64,000 nt of DNA from Acidimicrobiia bacterium (lineage in GTDB: Bacteria > Actinomycetota > Acidimicrobiia > Spongiisociales > UBA5794): positions 1 to 64,000 of the forward strand of contig DASWKR010000051.1 in assembly GCA_036396535.1 (NCBI GenBank). The letters are read 5' to 3'. A program made the position numbers and the translations under genes. The notes under the pieces were generated by a model. That model searched no databases, was not told the origin of the DNA, and saw only the letters and a list, made by a program, of their open reading frames with translations. Shown here piece after piece: positions 1 to 8,332 of the stretch; within the stretch, counting starts at the first letter, position 1, and each line of letters begins with the position of its first letter.

Positions 1-27
1 CCGACCAACGTTGCTCCGCCCCCGGAG

Positions 28-411
28 TCAGCTCTCGTCGTCGAGCGACGCCGCCAAGCGAGCCGGGGCGACGATTCGATACGCCTCCTCGACGAGGTCC
101 TCGACGTCAGCCCAGTCGACCGGCCCGTCGACGTAGACCCCTAGCCACCCGCGATGCCCGACGTACGGCGGCCGAAAGAACCGATCGGGATCTTCGGCGA
201 GGCGCGACTCCTGCACACCGTCATGGGCGGCGCACCAGAAGGCGATCCGGTCGTCGTGATGCCGGTTCGCATACGTGACGAAGACCTTCTTGTCTCGCAC
301 GAACCAGGTCGGCTCCCCGTGGCTGAGCCGCTCGGTCGTCTCCGGAAGCGACAGGCAGATGCGTCGGAGGGCAGCGAGCGGATCATTCGACTTGGCGCGA
401 TGGTCCGCCAC
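28..411 (-). CDS. MmcQ/YjbR family protein
   Basis: A 127-residue protein of the MmcQ/YjbR (DUF419) type. The sequence has the features I associate with this small alpha/beta fold: an N-terminal helix ending in the LPETTERLSHGEPTW stretch, a FVRDKKVFVTYA strand pair, and a C-terminal GPVDWADVEDLVEEAYR helix. Members are often annotated as DNA-binding because of a CyaY-like fold, but no catalytic role is established. It starts with GTG at 409-411. It lies 54 nt downstream of the paired ATPase genes on the same strand, but there is no sign that it works with them. Family assignment is fairly sure; function is not. Confidence 0.85.
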   Translation of the reverse strand: MADHRAKSNDPLAALRRICLSLPETTERLSHGEPTWFVRDKKVFVTYANRHHDDRIAFWCAAHDGVQESRLAEDPDRFFRPPYVGHRGWLGVYVDGPVDWADVEDLVEEAYRIVAPARLAASLDDES

Positions 412-465
412 GTGCGTAGCCGCCTTCCTTCTCGCCGGTTGCGGGCTGCGCCGCCCTCACTCGCC

Positions 466-1491
466 TCACCAGGCGGCCGCCTGGTCGATCAGTTCGACGG
501 TGACGGTGGGAAACCGGATATTGCAGGCTTCGGTCAGGGCGACGTGGGCGGTGCGGATCACGTCACGGAGGGCACCGGCGAAATCTGTGTGATAGAGGTT
601 GTAAAGGCGGTCGACCGCGGCCTGGTCTATGACTTCGCTCAGGGCGACGTCGCCTGCGTGGGCGACGACTCTGGACTGCAGGACGCGGGAGAGTGCATCG
701 GTAGAGGTCAGGGCGGGAATGTCGATGCGAGTCTCGAAGGTGGCGCGGAGGTCACCAGACAGTGTGTCATCGTCGAGGTAGGAGGACTGCATCGAGACGA
801 CCAACCCCGCCGGTCGTTCCCTCAGTTCGGGGAGGACTCTGGAGAAGAAGGCTTGGGCGGTGCGCTCGTGCTGGTCGTCGCCTCGGAACCATCGGTCTGT
901 GTCATCGAACACAAGGACTGGCATCAGGTCGTCGCCCTGGATGAGTGTGAGGAGCTGGTCGACGACTTCGAGGCTGGCCTGTGCTGTGCGTGGCAGCTCC
1001 AGGGTCGGCGGGACTTGCTGGTCGATAGCCGCTTTGAGCTCTGCTCCCATCCAGGCTCCTCCGACCGTGAGGCGGTTGGTTCTTGTCGAGGGCTGGATGG
1101 AGCGTGTCGATGCGGCGCTTTTCAGCGCAGAGGTGCGGTCTCTTTCGGGGAGGTGGCTGTGATCGACAATGGTTTGGATGATGAGTCCGGCGACGCCTTG
1201 TACGTTGCCGGCGAGATCGGACGGCTCTCCTGAGACGGGCACCAGGATCGGGGCGACGCGTTCTGCGGTGGGGCCCAGGACGTGTTCGATGAGGCTGGAC
1301 TTGCCGGATCCGGGCCGGCCGACAACGACGGTGCGCTCACCTCGGTCGGCGACCCCCCGAAGTCGGTCCTCGGGAGAATCGACGTCGGTGAGTTCGCCAA
1401 AGGGTACGTGATAGATGCCGAGGTCGTGGCGTAGGGGTGCGGCATCGAAGGCATGCGCCGCCTGGAGATCGAGCAGCACCTGGTTGCTCAT
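466..1491 (-). CDS. P-loop ATPase, active member of an ATPase pair
   Basis: A 341-residue soluble protein with a canonical Walker A (VVGRPGSGKSS, residues 56-66) and a Walker B-like VLVFDDTD (193-200), followed by a sensor-like VVSMQS strand. The order of motifs resembles AAA+/ORC-type or STAND-type ATPases, but I cannot assign a named family. The ATG overlaps the stop of the upstream ATPase gene as ATGA, so the two are translationally coupled and probably form a complex. No transmembrane segment, nuclease or HTH is visible in this subunit. Because the partner has lost its Walker lysine, this protein probably supplies ATP hydrolysis for the pair. Possible roles include DNA-associated regulation, replication or defence; none is shown by the sequence. 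Confidence 0.7.
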   Translation of the reverse strand: MSNQVLLDLQAAHAFDAAPLRHDLGIYHVPFGELTDVDSPEDRLRGVADRGERTVVVGRPGSGKSSLIEHVLGPTAERVAPILVPVSGEPSDLAGNVQGVAGLIIQTIVDHSHLPERDRTSALKSAASTRSIQPSTRTNRLTVGGAWMGAELKAAIDQQVPPTLELPRTAQASLEVVDQLLTLIQGDDLMPVLVFDDTDRWFRGDDQHERTAQAFFSRVLPELRERPAGLVVSMQSSYLDDDTLSGDLRATFETRIDIPALTSTDALSRVLQSRVVAHAGDVALSEVIDQAAVDRLYNLYHTDFAGALRDVIRTAHVALTEACNIRFPTVTVELIDQAAAW

Positions 1492-2573
1492 GTCGCTGGC
1501 TCCTCGATCGACGTCTTGATGGCGTACATCTTGCGGGGCCGTCCCACTCCGCTCTTGTCGTTAGTGGCCACCACGAGCCCGTTCTCCTCGAGGTGGCGAA
1601 ATACCTGTGTGGCTCGGGCTCGGCCGATTCCGAGATCCTCGAGGAGCTCAGGGTCCGAGGCGCTGGTCGGCCCGTTTGTGTGGAGGTGCCGTACGGCAGC
1701 CAGTTCCGAGATGCCAAGCGCTTCAGCGGCAGCGAACACGACGTCGGTGGCGGCCGTCTCCTCGGGTGTGCGTAGCGTGGCGTCCCGTGCTGCGGCGAGT
1801 AGGCGGCGCGGGTTCCCGCCGCCACGTTCGATGATCTCGGTGAGCTGGGCCCTGATCCGGTTGGCGGCATCGTCATCTGCTGGTGCTGCACCCCGAAGGC
1901 GGGTGCTGACCAAATGCCCGGCGGCGGTCTCGCCTAGTGGCTCGAGGGTGACTTCGGTGTCGAAGAACGCGTCAGCGGGCGGCTCGAGATAGTGGCTGCG
2001 GCGCGAGGTCTGACCGGCGACCACCCACCTGATGGGGACCTCCCACACTTCGTCTCGGTAGCGGCCGAAGAGACTGTGGACGAGGGCGGAGTCTCTCACA
2101 TCATCGAGGAGCACCATCGACTTCTCGGACGACTCCTGAGCTTCGAGCAACGTGGCGCCGACAAAGCGAAGGTTCGCCAGCGGATCCGGATCACCTGCGA
2201 AGTGGAGGGTGCGAGGCTCGGTCTTCGGCATCCGCGGGCGACCCATCAAAGCGTCCATGTCCAGTTCACCAGGCTCTTCCGCCGTGTAACCCTGCCGACG
2301 CCCAAGCACGCCGATGCGGATCGCATCGAGCACCTCAGCTAGGCTCTCGGCTCTCACAGCAGACACGTAGAAGGCGGCCCGGCCCTGTTCGCGGAGACGG
2401 CGAAGATGCTGTTGCATCACTGAGGTGACTCCGCTCCCCCGCTCGCCGAGGAGAAGTACGTTGAAATCGAGCTTGGCGGCCTGTTCGAGACGCTCGAGCT
2501 CACTGTGTCGGTTGGTGAACAGCGCACGATCGGCGTCGGAGCCGGTGAGGGGTCGTTGACTAAGTTGCAGCAT
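1488..2573 (-). CDS. ATPase-like protein with degenerate Walker A and C-terminal winged helix
   Basis: A 361-residue protein. After an N-terminal NRHSELERLE segment typical of AAA/ORC-like ATPases comes GERGSGVTS (43-51), which has the Walker A shape but valine in place of the essential lysine. A Walker B-like MVLLDDVRD follows (153-161). The C-terminal ~70 residues look like a MarR-type winged helix: LEDLGIGRARATQVFRHLEE followed by a wing containing GVGRPRKMYAI. Inference: it may bind DNA and use its ATPase fold structurally while the coupled partner hydrolyses ATP. Its ATG lies just downstream of an AT-rich segment with repeated AGTTA words, which could be an autoregulatory site. Confidence 0.7.
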   Translation of the reverse strand: MLQLSQRPLTGSDADRALFTNRHSELERLEQAAKLDFNVLLLGERGSGVTSVMQQHLRRLREQGRAAFYVSAVRAESLAEVLDAIRIGVLGRRQGYTAEEPGELDMDALMGRPRMPKTEPRTLHFAGDPDPLANLRFVGATLLEAQESSEKSMVLLDDVRDSALVHSLFGRYRDEVWEVPIRWVVAGQTSRRSHYLEPPADAFFDTEVTLEPLGETAAGHLVSTRLRGAAPADDDAANRIRAQLTEIIERGGGNPRRLLAAARDATLRTPEETAATDVVFAAAEALGISELAAVRHLHTNGPTSASDPELLEDLGIGRARATQVFRHLEENGLVVATNDKSGVGRPRKMYAIKTSIEEPAT

Positions 2574-2606
2574 CGCTAACTAAGCTTACTGTAACTTTCG
2601 TTAACT
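2574..2606 (-). promoter_or_regulatory. AT-rich repeat region upstream of the ATPase pair
   Basis: This 33-bp stretch, immediately before the ATG at 2573, is far richer in A/T than its surroundings. Read on the minus strand it contains AGTTA three times, at 2602-2606, 2592-2596 and 2577-2581. The repeats are spaced by 10 and 15 nt, and GTTAAC is itself a palindrome. There is no good Shine-Dalgarno sequence before the ATG, so the mRNA may be nearly leaderless. The winged-helix protein encoded next to it is an obvious candidate to bind here. This is inference from position and repetition only. Confidence 0.45.
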
Positions 2607-2650
2607 GTCTAGCAGATCGGGTCCTGGTCAGGCTCTGCAACCATGGTGAC

Positions 2651-2886
2651 GTGACCGCGTCTCCAAGGATGGCGCATGTCAAGGCCCACGCTGCCGAACT
2701 CATAGAGGTTGCCGCAAGCCTGGGAGCAACGAACGTGTGCCTCTGCGGCTCGGTCGCCCGCGGCGACGACAGGGTGTCGGATTCTGCAGTGGTCTGGAGC
2801 GTGACGTGCCCGAAATGACCGGGAGCGGCTGCGAGAGTGCCCTGTTCGTCCGAAGGGTCGACCTCGATGACGCGGTACAGAGGGAT
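2651..2886 (+). pseudogene. remnant of a MNT-type nucleotidyltransferase
   Basis: The plus strand from GTG 2651 (or ATG 2669) encodes AHVKAHAAELIEVAASLG, then CGSVARGDDRVSD, with a stop at 2816-2818. The GSxARG...SD pattern is the nucleotide-binding signature of small MNT nucleotidyltransferases, the antitoxin partners of HEPN toxins. After the SD dipeptide (2777-2782) the DxD strand is missing. The similarity seems to resume in another frame as GLERDVPEMTG (2791-2823) and VRRVDLDDAVQRD (about 2848-2886). This fits a small deletion plus frame change. No HEPN gene follows. It lies between the ATPase pair and the secreted phosphatase-fold gene. Confidence 0.6.
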
Positions 2887-2959
2887 TGTGCTTGTCGACG
2901 CCGCGCCACCGGCGGCGGTGGCGGCGGACTGCCTTCACCGCTCGCCGGGTGCCCGACCG

Positions 2960-4225
2960 TCAGTGGTGACGATGGCTGTGGTGCAACCGCACGTCGATCC
3001 AAACGAGCCGGTGGTCGGATGCGCCGACGAGCGCGAACAGCGGATCGCTCATCAGCGGCCAGAACACCGCCGCGGCGGCGATCTTCATGTTCCGCCGTGG
3101 CAGCACGTAATCCGCTCGCAGGTTTCCCGGCGCGGTATCCGAGAAGTCGGCGGTGTCGAATGCCGGGTCGCTCAGATGCGTCAGGTTCGCCCCACCCTGC
3201 AGTGCCGACTGCTCGGGCCCTCCAGGGCTCGACGGGGTCACCTTGGTGTTGATGAGTGGATGCTCGATGAGCAGCTGCGCCGAACCGGGGATGCTGTCGC
3301 CATCGAGCGGATCCGAGTTCTGGTCCCCGGCGATCACGAACAGTGCGCCGGGACGCAAGCCGCCCCTCCTGCCTGCGTCGTCGTAGATGTACCGGCCTCT
3401 GTGGGGACTCACGTAGTCGGCCCAGAACCGGATCTCGTCGTGGTTGCGCTTGCCGTTGAAGTCGACACCCTCCGGGAACGTCGGAGGGTCGTCGAAGACG
3501 GGAGGCGTCGGATGGCTCACGAGAAAGTGCACGGTCTTCCCGCCGATTCTGATGGGCAGGTCCCAGTGGCTCTTCGATGAGAGCCGGAACGAATCGAGCT
3601 CGGGGCCCGGCGTGTACCAGTCCCCCGGAGCTGCGGTCCCCGGGTCGTCGGGCAGCAGTGCTCCGGGCATGTCCTTCCACTTGAAGAGCTGGAACGTCCT
3701 CGCCTCGAGATGGTCGATGGGGTACTTCGAGAGCACCGCCATGCCGAACTGGCCGGGGAAGAAGCCGAAGCCGTACGAGTCCCCAGGGACGAAGTCGCCC
3801 GCCGCCCCACTGTTGTCATAGTCGAAACCGGAGAACACCCCGGTGTTCGACGGGGCGATGAAGCTGTAGCGGTACCGGATGGGCGCCGCGGTGCCGTGCG
3901 CCACCTCCAGGTAGTTCTCCTGGAAGAGCTCGAGGGCGGCCGGATCGAAGTCGAACTCGTTGACGAGCACCACGTCGGGACGGGCCCGCTGAATGATCTC
4001 TGCGACCGCGTCCGGCTGCGGGCTCCCCGGCGTCGCAAGCTCGGCCGCCAGTGCCCCTGCCGCGCCCCGGTTGAGAGAGGCGTTGTAGGTCGCAAACCGA
4101 ACGGTGGGACCGGAATGGCCTCTGGAGCGCCCCGCGATGGCTGCGGGAGCCTGCACGAGCATGGCGGCCAGCAGCGATGTCACCGCCAGCACGATCCACA
4201 CTCTCCTGCTTCTCGTCACCATCAT
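2960..4225 (-). CDS. secreted endonuclease/exonuclease/phosphatase-family enzyme
   Basis: About 421 residues with an N-terminal signal peptide (basic TRSRR, a hydrophobic WIVLAVTSLLAAMLV core, then APAAIAG as the likely cleavage region). The mature part carries the EEP-fold active-site landmarks in order: RFATYNASL (Asn), DVVLVNEFDFD (Glu), FVIAGDQNSDP (Asp and Asn) and GASDHRLVW (Asp-His). This fold cleaves phosphodiester or phosphomonoester bonds, often in DNA, phospholipids or inositol phosphates, with a divalent metal. Substrate cannot be read from the sequence, though export suggests a phosphorus-scavenging or extracellular DNase role. The start is chosen at 4225, where AGGAGG lies just upstream; the in-frame ATG at 4222 or GTG at 4219 would give better spacing. 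The tail is His-rich. Confidence 0.85.
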   Translation of the reverse strand: MMVTRSRRVWIVLAVTSLLAAMLVQAPAAIAGRSRGHSGPTVRFATYNASLNRGAAGALAAELATPGSPQPDAVAEIIQRARPDVVLVNEFDFDPAALELFQENYLEVAHGTAAPIRYRYSFIAPSNTGVFSGFDYDNSGAAGDFVPGDSYGFGFFPGQFGMAVLSKYPIDHLEARTFQLFKWKDMPGALLPDDPGTAAPGDWYTPGPELDSFRLSSKSHWDLPIRIGGKTVHFLVSHPTPPVFDDPPTFPEGVDFNGKRNHDEIRFWADYVSPHRGRYIYDDAGRRGGLRPGALFVIAGDQNSDPLDGDSIPGSAQLLIEHPLINTKVTPSSPGGPEQSALQGGANLTHLSDPAFDTADFSDTAPGNLRADYVLPRRNMKIAAAAVFWPLMSDPLFALVGASDHRLVWIDVRLHHSHRHH

Positions 4226-4319
4226 CTCCTCCTCGTCATGCACCGCGCACACCGTCACCCTATCGAACGACGTTGAACGGCGGCATAAGCCGACGTGAAC
4301 GAATCGTGATGTCGCCGAG

Positions 4320-4556
4320 CTACCCGAGCACGTCGTCGCTGCGGGTGTCCCTCGTGACCCGGACCCAGCGACGGCAACCGAAGAGATGGAACCAAGCCTC
4401 CGTCACGGGGCCCTCCACGTTGCCGTGCATGAAGGCCCGGTCGAGATCGCGCTCGAGTGGGTCGGTGATGGTGTCCGGCACGTCGAAGATCTCGCCGTAG
4501 AGGTACTCCTCGATAGGACGCTCTCCGCAATGGTCACACGGGATGCGAATGCTCAT
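4320..4556 (-). CDS. soxD: sarcosine oxidase delta subunit
   Basis: A 78-residue protein matching the small delta subunit of heterotetrameric sarcosine oxidase. It has the zinc-binding pattern CDHCGERP near the N terminus and HLFGCRRWVRVTRD near the C terminus; the three cysteines and the histidine fit the family's zinc site. The subunit has no catalytic site and stabilises the complex formed with SoxA, SoxB and SoxG. Its ATG overlaps the soxB stop by one base (TGATG), so it is coupled to soxB and is the last gene of the operon. The preceding IPCDHCG start is typical of the family. Confidence 0.93.
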   Translation of the reverse strand: MSIRIPCDHCGERPIEEYLYGEIFDVPDTITDPLERDLDRAFMHGNVEGPVTEAWFHLFGCRRWVRVTRDTRSDDVLG

Positions 4557-5767
4557 CAGTGGGTCCCCGCCGAGCCCCGATCCGCCATGGTCCTGTCGGC
4601 TGCGAAGCGGTCGAGTGCAAACGGTGCGATCAGCTCTGGCACTGCACCGGTTGCGATGAGCTTCGCCAGCTGCTCGCCTCCCGCCGGGATCGCCTTGAAG
4701 CCCCACGTGCCCCACCCCGTCGTGACGAGGAAACCGTCGACCCCGGTTCGGCCCATGATCGGCGAGTAGTCGGGCGACATGTCGCAGATCCCCGTCCATT
4801 GCCGGAGGACCCGCAGGTCCCGCAGGAACGGCAGGAGCACCATCGCCCGGTGGGCGCACGAGCTCAGGAAGTGGTGGCCCGACCGGTACGAGTAGCTCGG
4901 CTGCCTGTCTATCTCGGCGCCGATCAGCATCTCTCCCCTCGCCGTCTGCGAGGCGTAGAAGAGCAAGTCGGTCGAGGCGACGATCGGGTCGAAGCTCCTC
5001 GCGTAGTGGTTCGTGACGAACGCCTGCAGTGGATGGCTCCTGATGGGGAGGCGGATCCCCGCCATGGCAGCGAGCCCCGAGACGTGGCCGCCGACCGCGG
5101 AGACCACCGTGCCGGCCGCGATGCTCCCCCGGTTCGTCTCCACGCCGACGACCCTGCCTGCGGCCACCTGCAGGCCCGTGACTTCGATGCGCTGGATGAC
5201 GTGGACCCCATGGTTGATGGCGCCCTCGGCGAGTGCCCACACCACCCGGTCGTGGCGGGCGGTTGCCCCCTTGACGTGATACGACCCTCCGATCACGGGG
5301 TACTTCCCCCCTCCCGCCTTCAGGTCCACCTCAGGGGCGATGCGGGCGATGTCGCCAGGCTCCACGAAGTGGGTCTCGGCGCCGAAAGCCCTGTTGACCG
5401 CCGCTCTGGCGCGCTCGGCTCGCAGGCCCGCCTCGGTGTGGACGAGCCACAGCAGACCCTTCGTCGAGTGCATCAGCCAGCGCCCGGTCTCCTGCTCGAG
5501 TGAGGCGTACAGGTCGAGGCTGTGCTGGTAGAAGGCGACGGCTTCGGGAATCCCGTAGTTGGCCCGGATGACCGTCGTGTTCCGGCCGCTGTTGCCGCCG
5601 CCGATGTAGCTGCGCTCCAGAACGGCGATGTTGGATATGCCGTGCCTCGTCGCCAGGTAATAGGCGGTGGCCAGCCCGTGTCCGCCACCCCCGATGATGA
5701 CTACGTCGTACACCGGCCTCGGGTCGTGCCACGTGAGCGCCACCTTCGCCTCGATGAACTCGTTCAC
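4556..5767 (-). CDS. soxB: sarcosine oxidase beta subunit
   Basis: About 403 residues, normal for SoxB. An N-terminal Rossmann motif VVIIGGGGHGLATAYYLA binds FAD, and GGNSGRNTTVIRANY is the characteristic following segment of this flavoprotein family. Near the C terminus, CDMSPDYSPIMG and TTGWGTWGFKAIPAGG match the flavin-binding end. The enzyme oxidises sarcosine to glycine and passes the methyl group to tetrahydrofolate in SoxA, giving peroxide and methylene-THF. The start is the GTG at 5765-5767, which overlaps the soxG stop as GTGA; an in-frame upstream extension would be arginine-rich antisense of soxG and is rejected. It sits between soxG and soxD, an unusual A-G-B-D order. Confidence 0.95.
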   Translation of the reverse strand: MNEFIEAKVALTWHDPRPVYDVVIIGGGGHGLATAYYLATRHGISNIAVLERSYIGGGNSGRNTTVIRANYGIPEAVAFYQHSLDLYASLEQETGRWLMHSTKGLLWLVHTEAGLRAERARAAVNRAFGAETHFVEPGDIARIAPEVDLKAGGGKYPVIGGSYHVKGATARHDRVVWALAEGAINHGVHVIQRIEVTGLQVAAGRVVGVETNRGSIAAGTVVSAVGGHVSGLAAMAGIRLPIRSHPLQAFVTNHYARSFDPIVASTDLLFYASQTARGEMLIGAEIDRQPSYSYRSGHHFLSSCAHRAMVLLPFLRDLRVLRQWTGICDMSPDYSPIMGRTGVDGFLVTTGWGTWGFKAIPAGGEQLAKLIATGAVPELIAPFALDRFAADRTMADRGSAGTH

Positions 5768-6144
5768 GCCAGCCGCTCCTCGGCGTCGGCCGCCATCGTC
5801 GCCGGGAAGACGACGAGGACCCGGTCGTGCTCGAGCCAGAGCTTCGTCGCGATGCCGGCGACCATGCCTTGAGCGAAGGCGGGGCGCTCGGTCGGCAGCT
5901 CCCAGGAGCACTCCCGCTCGAGCCACGACTCGGCGTCACGGACCGCGAGCCAAATGCCGCTGAGAGACGCCTCGACCGTGACGATTGCGGAGGCGTCATC
6001 GAGCTCGACACCCGAGGCGCCGACGGCGTACGCCTCGTCTGCGGCTATCCGCAGAACCGCCACAGCACCCTCGAACCGGGCGGCGTCGAGGGCGGCCGGT
6101 TCAGCGACGACCCTGATCCCCGCCAGGCGCTCAACCCCTGGCAC
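5764..6144 (-). CDS. soxG: sarcosine oxidase gamma subunit-like protein
   Basis: About 126 residues. Sequence conservation in SoxG is low, but SASGIWLAVR-like SLSGIWLAVRDAESWLERECSW and the position between soxA and soxB support the call. The subunit resembles part of the T-protein fold and is structural. The start is the GTG at 6142-6144: GGAGG lies 6 nt upstream, whereas the alternative GTG at 6148-6150 directly abuts the GGAGG. The gene overlaps the end of soxA by about 14 nt and the start of soxB by 4 nt. It is shorter than many SoxG proteins (often about 180-200 residues), so it may be a reduced version. Confidence 0.8.
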   Translation of the reverse strand: MPGVERLAGIRVVAEPAALDAARFEGAVAVLRIAADEAYAVGASGVELDDASAIVTVEASLSGIWLAVRDAESWLERECSWELPTERPAFAQGMVAGIATKLWLEHDRVLVVFPATMAADAEERLA

Positions 6145-8332
6145 GAGCACCCTCCGGGTCGTAGAAAGGAAGCGAGGCCCGCCTCGCCGGGCGTCCATCG
6201 ATCGTGACGGCGTCCGGCAGGGCACCGTCGAACAGTCGAAGCCATCCGAGCATCACCGCTCTGCCGAGGACCGGCGAGGCCGTGCTCGACGTCACGTACC
6301 CGGCATAGGCGTCGCCGACGCGGATCACGGCTCCCTCGAGCGGTGCTTCGCCGTCCATCTCGAAGCCGACGAGCTGCTTGTCGAGCGGGATGGCGTCCGT
6401 CCGCAACACGGCCTGCTTGCCGATGAAATCCGGCTTGTCCGTCTTGACGGCCCACGGCAGCCCGAGGCGACGCGGCGTCGAGTCGAAGTCGGTGTCTTGG
6501 CCCACGATGACGTGGCCCTTCTCGAGCCGGAGCCGCAGCAACGCGGCGACACCGTGCGGAGCGATGCCGAGCCCCCGTCCCAAGCCGAGCAGCGCTCGCC
6601 ACAGCTCGGCTGAGCGCTCCGCAGGATGATGCAGCTCGTACGAGAGCTCACCCGTGAAGCTGAGGCGGAAGATGCGGCACGGCACTCCCGCCACCTCGGC
6701 GGCGGCGTGCCGCATGTAGCCGGGCGGCTCGGCGACGCCGGCGAGTGCGAGCAGGTCACGCGCCCCGGGACCGGTCACGTTGACGGCGCCCAGGCTCGTC
6801 GTGGTGTTCATGATCCGGACGTCGAGGCCCCAGGACGCCGCCCAATCACGGACCCACATCTCGGCCCACGTCGATCCTCCGGACGTGAACGTCAATATGA
6901 ACCTGGTCTCGTCCTCCCGGCAGACGAGCCCGTCGTCCGCGACGTAGCCCCGCTCGTTGAGCATGAGGACGTATCGAGCGCGCCCCGGGGCAAGGTCGGC
7001 GACCCTGGTCGGGTACAAGCGCTCTACGAGCTCGGCGGCGCCCGGTCCGGTAACGATCATCTTGCCGAGCGTGCTGACGTCGCCCACGGACACGGCATGG
7101 CGCACTGCGTGGTACTCGGCGTCGACATCGCCGTAGTGCCACGGGCGCCACCAGCCGCCCACCCTGTCCATGTGGGCGCCGAGCGCTCGGTGCTCGGCGT
7201 CGAGCGCGGTGCGCGGCACGGCGGGGAGGTGCCACCCCGCCGACACCTCCCCGAAGGTCACTTGGCGGGTCACCGGCCTGGCCGTGAATGGTGGCGGCAG
7301 CTCGGCGCCGCGATCGGCCAGGAAGCTGCGGAGGTGCGGGAGGCAGGCGGCGCCCTGGCAGGTTCCCGTCCCGGCGAGCGTCGCTCGCTTGACGAGCTCC
7401 ATCTCGCGAAACCCGCGCTGCCAAACGGAATCGAGGTCGTCGACCGTCACTCCGGCACACGGACACACCAATCCGGCACGCGGGCACGGCGGGATCGTCG
7501 CCTCCTCGGCGGCCTCGCCGACGAGACGAACGTCGAGGTCACGGGCCATGCGGAACAAAGCGTCGCGCGGCTGGAGCCCGAGCCCGACAGCCGCCGTGTC
7601 GCACTCGTGGCTCACCTCGGTGCCGTCCGGACGGCGAACCACGACGGCGGTCACCCTCCCTGCCTCGCCCTCGAAGCGGACGAGCTCGCCGTCGTCGACG
7701 GCGGCGGCGACGCCGGCGGGGGGTGATCCGACGGCGAAGACCCTGCCCATCTCGATCTGGCGGGTCGCCATGCGCTCGGCGGCGCGCCCGGTGACGATGC
7801 CGGCCAGGTCGCTCCCCGGACACACCGGCTGGATCTCCGCGGCACCGGCGGCCACCACGACGGACCGGCAATGCACGTTCAGCATGCCGCGTGGAGTGCG
7901 GGCGACGACCATCGGTCCGGCATAGATCCCGATGACCTCCTCACCGGCAGCGGCGTCGAGCACCGCAACTCGCCGACCGGCCGCACTCGCCTCGGCGGCC
8001 GCCGCCCTCCCCGACTCGCCGGCTCCCACCACCACGACGTCGACGTGCCGGTTCGTCGCCGAGGCGGCGTGGGAGTCGACGCCGGGAGGCAGCGGAGGAT
8101 CTCCCTCGACCGGATGCCTCGACACGACGATCCCCTCCTCGGCAGGTGTCTGGCACGTCCGCACGTACGAGACCCCTTCGACCGTTGCGACACAGTGCGG
8201 GCAGTCGCCGCCGAAACACAGGCATCCCCCGGCCATCGGCAGCTCCCCGGCGCGCAGCATGGCGTCGAGGAGCGTGTCACCCTCCATGAACGCCACGGAT
8301 CGCCCGTCGAGCGTGAAGGCCCGCTGGGTCAC
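6131..8332 (-). CDS. soxA: sarcosine oxidase alpha subunit
   Basis: A 733-residue multidomain protein. In order: an N-terminal domain of 2Fe-2S ferredoxin-like fold with GGCLCFGGDCPHCV; a Rossmann segment VDVVVVGAGESGRAAAAEA for NAD/FAD; a Cys cluster CPRAGLVCPCAGVTVDDL ... GTCQGAACLPHL resembling the BFD-like segment of SoxA; and a C-terminal aminomethyltransferase (T-protein) part starting near WHLPAVPRTALDAE with GPGARDLLALAG and SFTGELSYELH, where folate binds. It takes electrons and the methyl group released by SoxB. It is shorter than the roughly 960-residue classical subunit, mainly in the middle. The GTG start overlaps the mttB stop (GTGA). Confidence 0.93.
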   Translation of the reverse strand: MTQRAFTLDGRSVAFMEGDTLLDAMLRAGELPMAGGCLCFGGDCPHCVATVEGVSYVRTCQTPAEEGIVVSRHPVEGDPPLPPGVDSHAASATNRHVDVVVVGAGESGRAAAAEASAAGRRVAVLDAAAGEEVIGIYAGPMVVARTPRGMLNVHCRSVVVAAGAAEIQPVCPGSDLAGIVTGRAAERMATRQIEMGRVFAVGSPPAGVAAAVDDGELVRFEGEAGRVTAVVVRRPDGTEVSHECDTAAVGLGLQPRDALFRMARDLDVRLVGEAAEEATIPPCPRAGLVCPCAGVTVDDLDSVWQRGFREMELVKRATLAGTGTCQGAACLPHLRSFLADRGAELPPPFTARPVTRQVTFGEVSAGWHLPAVPRTALDAEHRALGAHMDRVGGWWRPWHYGDVDAEYHAVRHAVSVGDVSTLGKMIVTGPGAAELVERLYPTRVADLAPGRARYVLMLNERGYVADDGLVCREDETRFILTFTSGGSTWAEMWVRDWAASWGLDVRIMNTTTSLGAVNVTGPGARDLLALAGVAEPPGYMRHAAAEVAGVPCRIFRLSFTGELSYELHHPAERSAELWRALLGLGRGLGIAPHGVAALLRLRLEKGHVIVGQDTDFDSTPRRLGLPWAVKTDKPDFIGKQAVLRTDAIPLDKQLVGFEMDGEAPLEGAVIRVGDAYAGYVTSSTASPVLGRAVMLGWLRLFDGALPDAVTIDGRPARRASLPFYDPEGARARG

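Noticed and set aside
154-1233. Long plus-strand open frame opposite the MmcQ and ATPase genes
   Set aside because: It is antisense to two genes with clear motifs, lacks any recognisable domain and has the composition of a shadow frame common in high-GC DNA.
6626-7726. Plus-strand open frame of 366 codons inside soxA
   Set aside because: Fully antisense to a well-supported SoxA, without motifs or a convincing ribosome site.
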